From positions 1 to 64,000 of the forward strand of contig NZ_JBEYXW010000003.1 in the NCBI RefSeq assembly GCF_040645195.1: DNA of 64,000 bases, given 5' to 3'. The DNA comes from Prauserella_A sp040645195. Its GTDB lineage: Bacteria; Actinomycetota; Actinomycetes; Mycobacteriales; Pseudonocardiaceae. Position numbers and translations under genes: made by a program. Positions 33,779 to 41,957 of the stretch are shown here, in pieces; position 1 is the first letter of the stretch; each line of letters begins with the position of its first letter. The notes under the pieces were generated by a model. The model saw only the letters and a list, made by a program, of their open reading frames with translations, made no database searches and had not been told where the DNA came from.

Positions 33779-35534
33779 TGGTCTGCCCTCCGAATCGTCG
33801 CGGCAGGTACGACAACACGAACATGATTCCGACGTAGATCACGCTCAACGCCGCGGCCTGCTGCAGGGCGCCGCCGTTTTCGAACTGATCGAAGATGGCG
33901 ATGGACAGGATGTTGCTGCTGCTGGTGTAAAGGAACAGGGGCACGGTGAGCTCCCGCATGCTCAGCATCAACAGGAGCAGGAAAGTCGAGGAGAAGGCGA
34001 CGCGCATCAAGGGGACCGTCACGTACGTGACCGCCTTCGGCCGCGGCGCCCCGAGCATCACCGCACTGTCCTCGAGATCGCGGTCGGTCGCGCGGATGGC
34101 CGATGCCATGCTTCGCAACCCCTGCGGCATCTGGACCGCCACGAACGCGATGATCAGCACGCCGAGCGTGCCGTACAGTGGGACCGGCATGAACAGCCAT
34201 GTCCACAACAGACCCATGCCGAGCACGATCGCCGGGATGGCAAGGGGAACCATCGAGACGCCTTCGAGCAGATTCGCCCCGCGTGCCCTGGTGCGGTAGG
34301 CGGAGTAGGCGACGAGGAAGGCCAGGACCGTCCCGGCCGCCGCTGCGGCGATGCTGACACCGACGCTGTTGAGAGTCACCGTCTCGAACAGGTTCGAGTT
34401 CACGACCTGGCTGAAGACGCTCAGATCGAAGGCACCCGGCGCCAGGAGGTCGGAAAAGGACTCCATGTAGGCCGACCGCTTCACCGCGGTCAGCAGCAGC
34501 GTGAGAATCGGCAGCACGATCGAGAGCGCGAAGTACACCAGAACCGCCGCGAGGGCCGGCCAGCGCCAGCGTCCCAATGCGACTCGCCGGACACGAACGC
34601 CCTTGCCCGAGACCGTCGTGTAGGAACGCTTCGCCAGCGCACGGCGCTGCAGGAGCGTCACCGCCGCCACGATCGCCACGAGAACGATCGCGATGGCCGA
34701 TGCCTCGTTGCCCCGCACCGGCGAGTCGTTCATCAACTGGTAGAGGAAGGTCGGGAGGGTCTCGACGTCGCCTGGGGTCGCGAGCACCTGCGCGACCGGG
34801 AAGTTCTCCAGTATGAGCACGAACACGAGCAGTCCGGAGCCGAGGATCGCGGGCATCGCCAGCGGGAAGGTGACCTCCCTGAGCATCCGCAGTGCCGAAC
34901 CGCCATGGATCGCCGCGGCATCCTCCAGATCCGGGTTCATCATCGACATCGCACTGTGGATCATCAGGAACGGGTAGGGCGCATAGAACAGAGCCAGCAC
35001 GAAGATCGTGCCGCCCATGCTGTACAGGTCAACAGAGAACGGCAGGCCGAGATCACGGAAAGCGATGTTCAGCAGGCCTGCCCGCGGACTGCCCATCATG
35101 GACCACGCCAGCGCGCCGACGTAGGACGGGAGGAACAGCGGCATGAGGCCGACGACGAACACGAACCGGCGCAGCGGCACGTTGGATCGTGCCGCGAGGA
35201 ATGCGAGCGACCCACCGATGAGCAGGGCGAGGACGGTACCGCAGAGTCCGATGACGAACGAGTTGATCAGCCCCGAAACGAACGTCCCCTCCCCCAGGAT
35301 GGCGAAGTGCCCGAAGGTGAAGGAACCCAGCGAGCTGCCCGGCCGGGGAGTGTTGGTGGTGAACGCCGCGACCACCACGAACGCGGCCGGCACGAGGATG
35401 AGGAACGCGAGTACGAGCAGCAGCGGGCCGCTGAGCACCCACCTGCCCCGCCGGCGTCGTGTTTTCGGCGCGGGCCGATCTCCACTCGGGCGTTCAACGG
35501 TGAGCTGCCCGGATCGGGGGTCCGCGATGGTCAT
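33771..35534 (-). CDS. ABC transporter fused permease (two permease domains, FbpB-like)
   Basis: A 587-residue membrane protein carrying two copies of the binding-protein-dependent permease domain. The first is about residues 60-280 (EAA loop region DLEDAAAIHGGSALRMLREVTFPLAMPAILGS) and the second about 330-570 (DLEDSAVMLGAPRPKAVTYV). Such two-in-one permeases are normal for the FbpB/ThiP group. The start is the ATG overlapping the ATPase stop (ATGA); the longer upstream frame overlaps the ATPase gene and is spurious. It forms the channel for the binding protein downstream. Confidence 0.9.
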   Translation of the reverse strand: MTIADPRSGQLTVERPSGDRPAPKTRRRRGRWVLSGPLLLVLAFLILVPAAFVVVAAFTTNTPRPGSSLGSFTFGHFAILGEGTFVSGLINSFVIGLCGTVLALLIGGSLAFLAARSNVPLRRFVFVVGLMPLFLPSYVGALAWSMMGSPRAGLLNIAFRDLGLPFSVDLYSMGGTIFVLALFYAPYPFLMIHSAMSMMNPDLEDAAAIHGGSALRMLREVTFPLAMPAILGSGLLVFVLILENFPVAQVLATPGDVETLPTFLYQLMNDSPVRGNEASAIAIVLVAIVAAVTLLQRRALAKRSYTTVSGKGVRVRRVALGRWRWPALAAVLVYFALSIVLPILTLLLTAVKRSAYMESFSDLLAPGAFDLSVFSQVVNSNLFETVTLNSVGVSIAAAAAGTVLAFLVAYSAYRTRARGANLLEGVSMVPLAIPAIVLGMGLLWTWLFMPVPLYGTLGVLIIAFVAVQMPQGLRSMASAIRATDRDLEDSAVMLGAPRPKAVTYVTVPLMRVAFSSTFLLLLMLSMRELTVPLFLYTSSSNILSIAIFDQFENGGALQQAAALSVIYVGIMFVLSYLPRRFGGQTSV

Positions 35535-36646
35535 GCCGCCCTCCCCGAATCCCCGGCCTCGTCGGCGGTTCCCGGAACATCCTGTGGCAGAACGCGGACG
35601 TCTGCAGGGGCGACGTCGACCTGAACAGCGGTCCCGATGTCGAGGCCGACCGCGGCCCCAGAGGGCAGCACGGAGTCCATCACGAGCCCGCCTTCGAGCA
35701 CAATGGACATCCGCGTCAGCGAACCCTGGTAGCTGCGGGTGCGCACGGTCCCACACATCGCGTTCGGTCCACCGTCGGCGGCGCTGGTCACCCGGACGGC
35801 CTCGGGCCGGACACACGCGCTGTGCCCGGCCGCTCCACCGGCATGTTCGGTTCGCAGGACGGTACCGCTACCGGCGAGCCTGATCGTCCCGCCATCGCCG
35901 CTCTCAACCGGGTAGACGTTGGTGACGCCGAGGAACGCGGCAATCGAGACGCTAGCCGGCCTGGAGTAGAGCTCGGCCGGGCTGCTGAGCTGGGTGATGC
36001 GACCGTCCTGCATGATCGCCACCCGGTCGGCCAGAGCCAGTGCCTCGGTCTGGTCATGGGTGACATAGATGCTGGTGAGCTCCTGCTCCTGCTGGATCCG
36101 GCGCAGCTCCACCCGCAGACCGTCCCGCAGCCGTGCGTCCAGGTTGGACAGTGGCTCGTCGAGCAGCAGCACCGCGGGCTGCATCGCGATGCTGCGGGCC
36201 AGCGCAACTCGTTGCATCTGACCGCCGCTGAGCTTGCTCGCCCCGCGGTCGGCGAGGTGGGCGAGCCCCACCATTTCGAGCACACCGAGCGCGGTCCGGC
36301 GAGCGTTCTCCTTCGGCACCTTCGCCATCCGCAGGGGGAAGACGACGTTCTCCTGCACAGTGCGGTGTGGCCACACCGCATAGGACTGGAAGACCATGCC
36401 GACGTTGCGGCGGTGAGCCGGCACCGATTTTCCTGCGGCCGCGTCGAAGACCGTACGGTCGCCGATTCGGATCACGCCGTCGGTCGGCTCCTCGAGTCCG
36501 GCGACGCAGCGCATCGTGCTCGTCTTGCCGCATCCGGACTGTCCGAGCAGGACGATTGACTCCCCGGCCGCGACATCGAGGTCGAGGTTCCGAACGGCGA
36601 CGAAGCCGCCGTAGTCGAGCGTCAGCCCACGAATCGTGACTTCCAT
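35531..36646 (-). CDS. ABC transporter ATP-binding protein (PotA/FbpC-like, TOBE domain)
   Basis: A 371-residue ATPase: Walker A GQSGCGKTST, Q-loop VFQSYAVWPH, signature LSGGQMQR, Walker B AVLLLDEPLSNLD, switch His YVTHDQTEA. The C-terminal TOBE domain (residues about 270-355) is the usual regulatory part of the PotA/MalK/FbpC group. A strong AAGGAGG precedes the ATG. The 122-bp gap upstream (36647-36768) to the DUF35 gene holds no terminator I can recognise, so the transporter may be part of the same leftward transcript or have its own promoter there. Confidence 0.92.
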   Translation of the reverse strand: MEVTIRGLTLDYGGFVAVRNLDLDVAAGESIVLLGQSGCGKTSTMRCVAGLEEPTDGVIRIGDRTVFDAAAGKSVPAHRRNVGMVFQSYAVWPHRTVQENVVFPLRMAKVPKENARRTALGVLEMVGLAHLADRGASKLSGGQMQRVALARSIAMQPAVLLLDEPLSNLDARLRDGLRVELRRIQQEQELTSIYVTHDQTEALALADRVAIMQDGRITQLSSPAELYSRPASVSIAAFLGVTNVYPVESGDGGTIRLAGSGTVLRTEHAGGAAGHSACVRPEAVRVTSAADGGPNAMCGTVRTRSYQGSLTRMSIVLEGGLVMDSVLPSGAAVGLDIGTAVQVDVAPADVRVLPQDVPGTADEAGDSGRAA

Positions 36647-36768
36647 CGTGCTTCCTCCTTGAAGCGTGCGATGACACCGGCGCAGTTGGCGAGCGATCGC
36701 CGCGCCGTGATGGGGACTTCTCGGTCGGCCTTGTGGGCCTGGTGGTCGTAGGGACAGGGACTGGCGTC

Positions 36769-37182
36769 CTACCGCTTGACAAGTTCGAATCTGGGTAGCG
36801 TGACGGTGTCGGTGACGGGATCGAAGACGACGCGGACGCGATCACCCACCGACACCTGCTCGTTTGGGGTGCCGACGATGTTCGAGAACATGCGCGGCCC
36901 CTCGTCGAGCTGGATCAGCGCGACGTTGTAAGGGACATCGTCGACGAAGGCCTTGTTGTAAACCTGGTGGAAAACGACGTAGGAGAAGACCTCGCCGTCC
37001 CCGGAAAGGGGTTGCCAGGTGTGGGCTCGGCTGAGGCACTCCGGGCAGATATCGTTGATGGGGAAGCGAAGGTGGCCACAGTCGGTGCAGCGCTGCAGTT
37101 CGAGGCGTCCCTCGCGGGTGGCTTCCCAGAACCGGCGGTTCACCTCACCGATCTCGGGCAGTGGTTTCACATAGTCGGTCAT
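36769..37182 (-). CDS. DUF35 OB-fold zinc-ribbon protein, partner of the thiolase-like protein
   Basis: A 137-residue protein. The zinc ribbon is LQRCTDCGHLRFPINDICPEC (four Cys), followed by an OB fold (GEVFSYVVFHQVY; VPYNVALIQLDEGPRMFSNI). DUF35 proteins bind next to thiolase-like or lipid-transfer partners, and in steroid side-chain degradation they form a complex with them. The ATG overlaps the thiolase-like stop by one base (TGATG), supporting complex formation. The longer upstream frame is rejected. Confidence 0.88.
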   Translation of the reverse strand: MTDYVKPLPEIGEVNRRFWEATREGRLELQRCTDCGHLRFPINDICPECLSRAHTWQPLSGDGEVFSYVVFHQVYNKAFVDDVPYNVALIQLDEGPRMFSNIVGTPNEQVSVGDRVRVVFDPVTDTVTLPRFELVKR

Positions 37183-38339
37183 CAGCGGTCTCCTCGGGTG
37201 AGCACCAACGCGTTGGAACAGTTCAAGGTCATGCCGCGCCCGGTCACCAGGCACACCTCGGCGTCGGCGACCTGGCGTTCACCGCACTGGCCGCGGATCT
37301 GTCGTACCCCTTCGACGACGTGCAGCCAACCCTCCATATAGGACTCTGAAAGGTTGCCGCCTGCGGTGTTCACCGGGAGCTCGCCGCCGAGCTGGATGCG
37401 ACCTCCCTCCACGAACGGACCGCTCTCGCCTGGTTTGCAGAAGCCGGCGTGCTCCAGCCAGAGCAGGACCGAAATGCTGAAGTTGTCGTAGAGCTGAGCC
37501 ACCTGGACGTCCTCCGGCCCCAGGCCCGCCATCGCCCAGGCCCGGTCGAGAGCGTCCTTCTGATGGGGCACGTACCACCAGTCCTCACGTTCGAGGTTGC
37601 GAGTCGTGTAGGCCTGCCCCATGCCCGCGATCAGCACCGGAGGCTGCTTCGCGTCGCGGGCCCGCTCCGCCGACGACACGATGACGCACACTCCGCCGTC
37701 CGTGATCAAACAGCAGTCCAGCAGGCGCAGCGGCTCGACGATCGGGCGGGAGTTCTGGTGGTCGTCGATGGTGATCGGCGTACGCATCACGGCTGCCGGG
37801 TTCAGCGAGGCGTGCCGCCGGCAGGCGACCGCGACTTCGGCGAGGTGTTCCGACTTCGTGCCATAGACCGCCATGTGCCGGCTGGCCGCGATCGCACTGT
37901 TCGCGGCGGCGCCGGCCATACCGTAGAGGCCCCAGCTGTCGCCCCAGCCGGAGGCCCGGGAAAAGCGGGAACCGCCGGTCTTGGCGGCATCGCCGAACAC
38001 GCAGGCGACGTTCGTCGCCAGCCCGGTCGCCACCGCCATGGCCGCCAGTTGGACCAGCGCACCCGCGGTCCCCCCGCCCATGCTCATGCTGCCGGTGTAG
38101 GCGGGATCGATGCCCAGCGTCTCGCCGAGCCGCAGGTAGTTCAGCGCGCCCTCGGGGGCGGTCGTGCCCGGGAAGGTGAGCAGACCGTCGATGTCGTTCT
38201 TGTCGAGCCCCGAGTCGGCGAGCGCTGCGACGAACGCATCGACCGCGAGGGACTCGGCCGTTGAGCCCGGAAGCTTGCCCTGCGGGCTCGCCCCGACCCC
38301 GACGATCGCGGCGGCGTTCCGCAAAAACGGCGCTGTCAT
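37182..38339 (-). CDS. Thiolase-like (SCP2/lipid-transfer type) protein
   Basis: A 385-residue thiolase-superfamily protein: VGASPQGKLPGSTAESLAVD, GQAYTTRNLERED, QLYDNFSISVLLWLEHAGFC and NTAGGNLSESYMEG. At the place where classical thiolases have the acyl-accepting Cys, the sequence reads TGSMSMGGGTAGA with no Cys. It therefore belongs to the non-decarboxylating SCP-x/Ltp2-like class, some of which act as retro-aldolases with a DUF35 partner. That partner is the next gene. The combination suggests aldol or thiolytic cleavage of a CoA intermediate. The specific reaction is inference. Confidence 0.87.
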   Translation of the reverse strand: MTAPFLRNAAAIVGVGASPQGKLPGSTAESLAVDAFVAALADSGLDKNDIDGLLTFPGTTAPEGALNYLRLGETLGIDPAYTGSMSMGGGTAGALVQLAAMAVATGLATNVACVFGDAAKTGGSRFSRASGWGDSWGLYGMAGAAANSAIAASRHMAVYGTKSEHLAEVAVACRRHASLNPAAVMRTPITIDDHQNSRPIVEPLRLLDCCLITDGGVCVIVSSAERARDAKQPPVLIAGMGQAYTTRNLEREDWWYVPHQKDALDRAWAMAGLGPEDVQVAQLYDNFSISVLLWLEHAGFCKPGESGPFVEGGRIQLGGELPVNTAGGNLSESYMEGWLHVVEGVRQIRGQCGERQVADAEVCLVTGRGMTLNCSNALVLTRGDR

Positions 38340-38350
38340 GGGAAGTTCTC

Positions 38351-39127
38351 CTATCGTCCTGTGTAACGGGGGGTCCGCTTCTCGGCGAATGCCTGCCGGC
38401 CCTCGATGCGGTCCGCGGTGTCGCGAAGCAGTCCCCAGACGTAGTTCTCGGTCTCGATGGCCTGCTCCAGCGGCAGGTCCGCGCCTCGCTCGACGAGCCG
38501 CTTCACGGCCCGCACCGCAAGCGGCGCGTTCCAGGCGATCCGCTCCGCGATCTCGTGGGCTCGGGGCAACAACCGTTCTGGTTCAACGACTTCGCTGACC
38601 AGCCCACTGTGCAGTGCCTGCTGCGCGTCGATCCGGTCGCCGGTGAGTAGCATCTGCATCGCCAGCGCACGGCCGACCAGTCGGGGGAGGCGCTGCGTGC
38701 CGCCGCCACCCGGAATGCTCCCGACCCGCACCTCCGACATGCCGAACTGCGCGTTCACCGACGCGATGCGCAGGTCGCAGGCCAGTGCCAGTTCCAGACC
38801 ACCGCCCATCGCGTACCCGTTGACCGCCGCCAGCAGCGGCTTGTCCGTCTGCATCCCGGCGAGTAGATGCGCCGACTCGACGCGACCGAACGTCAACTCG
38901 GCGTAGGACTCCTCGGGAGGCATCGTGCGTTTCAGATCGGAGCCGGTCGAGAACGCGCGCTCCCCAGCACCGGTGAGGATGACGACCCTGACCTCGTCCC
39001 GCTCGTCCACCTCCGCCCAGATGTCACGCAGCGCCTTGCGATGCTCGTGGTCGATGGCGTTCATCGCCTCCGGGCGGTTGACGACCACCTCGGCGACGTG
39101 GCCGGTGACCGTGAGATCGACACTCAC
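38351..39127 (-). CDS. Enoyl-CoA hydratase/isomerase family protein (crotonase)
   Basis: A 258-residue crotonase. The oxyanion-hole segments are AFSTGSDLKRT and GYAMGGGLELALACDLRIAS. The position of the first catalytic Glu is kept (QFGMSEVRVG). The second (AMEMVLTGD in rat crotonase) reads AMQMLLTGD here, so the catalytic acid Glu164 is probably Gln. That would favour isomerase, lyase or dehalogenase-like chemistry over simple hydration. It lies between the thiolase-like and MmgE/PrpD genes. My residue alignment is by eye. Confidence 0.9.
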   Translation of the reverse strand: MSVDLTVTGHVAEVVVNRPEAMNAIDHEHRKALRDIWAEVDERDEVRVVILTGAGERAFSTGSDLKRTMPPEESYAELTFGRVESAHLLAGMQTDKPLLAAVNGYAMGGGLELALACDLRIASVNAQFGMSEVRVGSIPGGGGTQRLPRLVGRALAMQMLLTGDRIDAQQALHSGLVSEVVEPERLLPRAHEIAERIAWNAPLAVRAVKRLVERGADLPLEQAIETENYVWGLLRDTADRIEGRQAFAEKRTPRYTGR

Positions 39128-40509
39128 GTGGTTTTCCTTTCCGGTCGTCGGGTCGGCCAGGCGGCCGCACCGAGACCTGTCGTCAGCGGTTCGAGATCGT
39201 CGAGCTTCCAGAGGGCTGCCAGCAGGTCCGCTGCATGCTGCTCCCCGACCACCGGCGTGGTGAGGCGGAGGAACTTCGCGCCAAGGCCCTCGTCGTCGAT
39301 CGGGTTCGACGGCTCACCCAGCGGATAGCGGATCTCGCGCCGCAGCACGGCACCATTGCGCAAGGTGACGGCGACCCGGGCCGGGCGTGCTCGCGGGTAG
39401 GCCGAGTCCAGTTCCGCGTCGCAGGCGACCGAGACCAGAGCGGCCAGCCGCGCGACCTCCGGATCGGCTCGCGCCTCGGGTCCGAACGACGCGAGGCCCG
39501 GGACCCCGGACCGCAGCGTGGTGGCGACGGCGAACGGGATGCTCAGCTGTGCCTCCAGCAACGATGTGCAGTGCCGCCGACCGTGGCGCGAGGCGATGCC
39601 GAACGTCTCGACCGAGACGGCGACCACGTCCGCGGGCGGGATGCCCTGCCGTTCCTGCAATGCCAGTACCGCGTCGACCGGCCCGTGCAGGTGGCGGCAG
39701 CACGGATACGGCTTCACGTAGGTCCGCAGGCAGACCCACGTACTGCCCAGACCATCGAGCAGCGTCGACTCATCCCAGCTCCCGCGGGCGATCGAGGCGA
39801 AGTAGCCCTGCCTGCCCTCCAGCACTGTCTCGGGCCCGGTCACGCCGGCCAGCGCGAGCTGGGCCGATCCGAGCCCGTCACGGGCGGTCTTGCCGGCATG
39901 CAGTCGCTTCGTGTCGGACGCGGAAGTGTGGTATTCGCGCAGGCCACCGGCGTGCGAGCCGGCGATCCCGAGTGCATCGACCAGTTGCCGGCTGTCGGCG
40001 CCCAGCAGGCGTGCGGCACCCGCGGCCGCGCCGAAGACCCCCGCCACCGCGGTGTTGTGGAAACCGCCGCGGAGCGTGGCCGGATGGCCTGCGGCGGCGA
40101 TACGCGCGGTGACCTCGACTCCCACCGCCACGGCGGCGACCAGCTCGTCCGGGTCGGCGCCGGCCAGTTCCGCGGCGGCGAGCACGGCGGGCAGCGTCAC
40201 CGCGCCCGGGTGCACCGATCCCGGGGTGTACCCGTCGTCGAGCTCGAGGCCGTGGGCGGCGGTGCCGTTGGCGAACGCGGCGCCACCGGCCGCGAGCCGC
40301 GTCCCGCCGACGACCGTCGCCTGCTCACCGGGCGCGGCCTCCGCGAGATGGGCACGCACGCGCCGCGACAAAGCGGTGGTGGACCCGACGACGGCAGCCG
40401 CGGTGTAGTCCACCAGAATCCGGCGTGCCTGGTGCCGAAGTTCCTCAGACAGGTCACGGGGCCGGACCTGGGCGGCCCATTCCGCGACCGCCCAGGTCGC
40501 GCCGCTCAC
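39124..40509 (-). CDS. MmgE/PrpD family protein (second copy)
   Basis: A 461-residue MmgE/PrpD protein with FANGTAAHGLELDDGYTPGS, VHPGAVTLPAVLAAAEL, FHNTAVAGVFGAAAGAARLLG, the Lys-Thr region HAGKTARDGLGSAQLALAG and VKPYPCCRHLHGPVDAVLAL. It could dehydrate a citrate-like hydroxy-acid, decarboxylate an aconitate-like acid, or isomerise it. The ATG overlaps the stop of the upstream PrpD copy (ATGA) and its stop overlaps the crotonase start (ATGA), so the three are translationally coupled. Confidence 0.87.
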   Translation of the reverse strand: MSGATWAVAEWAAQVRPRDLSEELRHQARRILVDYTAAAVVGSTTALSRRVRAHLAEAAPGEQATVVGGTRLAAGGAAFANGTAAHGLELDDGYTPGSVHPGAVTLPAVLAAAELAGADPDELVAAVAVGVEVTARIAAAGHPATLRGGFHNTAVAGVFGAAAGAARLLGADSRQLVDALGIAGSHAGGLREYHTSASDTKRLHAGKTARDGLGSAQLALAGVTGPETVLEGRQGYFASIARGSWDESTLLDGLGSTWVCLRTYVKPYPCCRHLHGPVDAVLALQERQGIPPADVVAVSVETFGIASRHGRRHCTSLLEAQLSIPFAVATTLRSGVPGLASFGPEARADPEVARLAALVSVACDAELDSAYPRARPARVAVTLRNGAVLRREIRYPLGEPSNPIDDEGLGAKFLRLTTPVVGEQHAADLLAALWKLDDLEPLTTGLGAAAWPTRRPERKTT

Positions 40510-41957
40510 GACTCCAACCCCTTCAGCGCCGGCCGGACCGCCCCGCGCAAGAGCGCCGCGAGATCGCCGGTGGTGGCTGTCTTCTCACCGGTCAGGACGA
40601 GCTGTTCGAGGCGATCGATCCGTTCCTCGTCCACAATAGACCCCAACAGGCCACGGAACTTACGCACCACCTCGCCCTCGTCGAACCCGTGGTCCTGCGG
40701 CGGCTGCCCGGTCAACCGGGTGACCCGGCCGCCGGAGTGGCGCACCTCGATATGCGCGACGAACCGCCGGTCCCGCCCGAGGGCGTCGACCTCGGGCGAG
40801 TGGTGGACGTCGATCTTCGACATCAGTTCCCACACCTCGTCCCTGGCCAGTGACGGCGCATCGAACTGCGCGACGTAGGCGGCGCCGTCGAGCAGCGCGA
40901 CGGCCGCGGCGAACCGCAGGTTCATCTGCGCACCGAGCGGCGTGCCGGGACGGTCCAGTAGCCACGCGGCGCGCTTGTGGACACTTTCACTGACACCGAT
41001 CTCCACGCGTTCAACGGCATCGGCAGGCACACCCGACGCCCGGAGCCCCACGAGCGCATCGATCGTCGAGTGGAGCATGATCAGGCACGCATGGCGCTTG
41101 ATCCCGATATCGAGCATGGTCCAGGTCTCACCGAGGCCGTGGGAAAGCCTGGACAGGTCTGCGCCGTCGGTCGCGCCGCCGTGCACAACCGAGGCGAGGC
41201 CCCCGTACTCGTGCTCGATGACGCGCTCGGTTCCGACGAACCCGTGGGCCGCGAGCGCGGCGCCATGCAGGCCCGACTGGGCCGCCATACCGTGGTGCAT
41301 CCGCTTGACCATGGACTTGTACTGCGCCGACATCAGCCCGCTCGCCCGGGTGCCTGCGTTGCCCAGCGCGCTTTCGAACCCGTCGGCATCGAGCCCGAAG
41401 ATGGTTCCCGCGGCGGCCGCCGCGGCGAAGGGTCCGAACACCGCTCCGGTATGCCAACCGCGCACGGTCACCTTCGCACCGCCCATGGCGATGCCGACTC
41501 GCGGACCGGTTTCATAGCCGAGTGCGAGCGCGCGCAGGAAGTCCGGGAAGGGGACGTGGCCCCGGACCTCGGCCGCCGCCAGTGCCGCGGTCGCGACGAC
41601 CGAAGACGAGTGGAGCGCACCGTGCGGGTGGAAGTCATCGAGTTCGAAGCCCTGCACGAAGGTGCCGTTGAGCAACGCGGCCGCCAACGGGGAGACCTCG
41701 CGGTCCCAGCCCCACAGGGTCCCGCCGGTGCCGTTGTCCACCGCGGTGGTCCCGGCGACGGCCCGGTCCGCCCACGGGAGCCGGGCTCCGACCAGGCCGC
41801 AGGCGATTCCGTCCAGCAGCAGGTAACGCGCGCGCCGAACGACATCGCTCGGTAGCGTGCGCGATGAGCTCGCGGCGAGGAACCTGCAGAGCTCCGGCGT
41901 GGGCGATGCGCCGAGTTCCTTCGCCTCGACCGTGTGTGCCGGCGTCATCGGGGTCAC
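40506..41957 (-). CDS. MmgE/PrpD family protein (first copy)
   Basis: A 483-residue MmgE/PrpD protein: LLNGTFVQGFELDDFHPHGA, HSSSVVATAALAAAEVRGH, GWHTGAVFGPFAAAAAAGTIF, SAQYKSMVKRMHHGMAAQSG. The GTG at 41957 overlaps the stop of the flavoprotein gene (GTGA), which I take as the start; an ATG three codons later is the alternative. Family members with KRMHHG-type segments act on citrate-like or aconitate-like acids. Two adjacent non-identical copies may form a heteromer or act on two stereoisomers. Confidence 0.86.
   Translation of the reverse strand: MTPMTPAHTVEAKELGASPTPELCRFLAASSSRTLPSDVVRRARYLLLDGIACGLVGARLPWADRAVAGTTAVDNGTGGTLWGWDREVSPLAAALLNGTFVQGFELDDFHPHGALHSSSVVATAALAAAEVRGHVPFPDFLRALALGYETGPRVGIAMGGAKVTVRGWHTGAVFGPFAAAAAAGTIFGLDADGFESALGNAGTRASGLMSAQYKSMVKRMHHGMAAQSGLHGAALAAHGFVGTERVIEHEYGGLASVVHGGATDGADLSRLSHGLGETWTMLDIGIKRHACLIMLHSTIDALVGLRASGVPADAVERVEIGVSESVHKRAAWLLDRPGTPLGAQMNLRFAAAVALLDGAAYVAQFDAPSLARDEVWELMSKIDVHHSPEVDALGRDRRFVAHIEVRHSGGRVTRLTGQPPQDHGFDEGEVVRKFRGLLGSIVDEERIDRLEQLVLTGEKTATTGDLAALLRGAVRPALKGLES

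Noticed and set aside
33594..35624. 676-codon rightward frame opposite the fused permease
   Set aside because: Extremely charged, His/Arg/Glu-rich product typical of antisense frames in GC-rich membrane genes.
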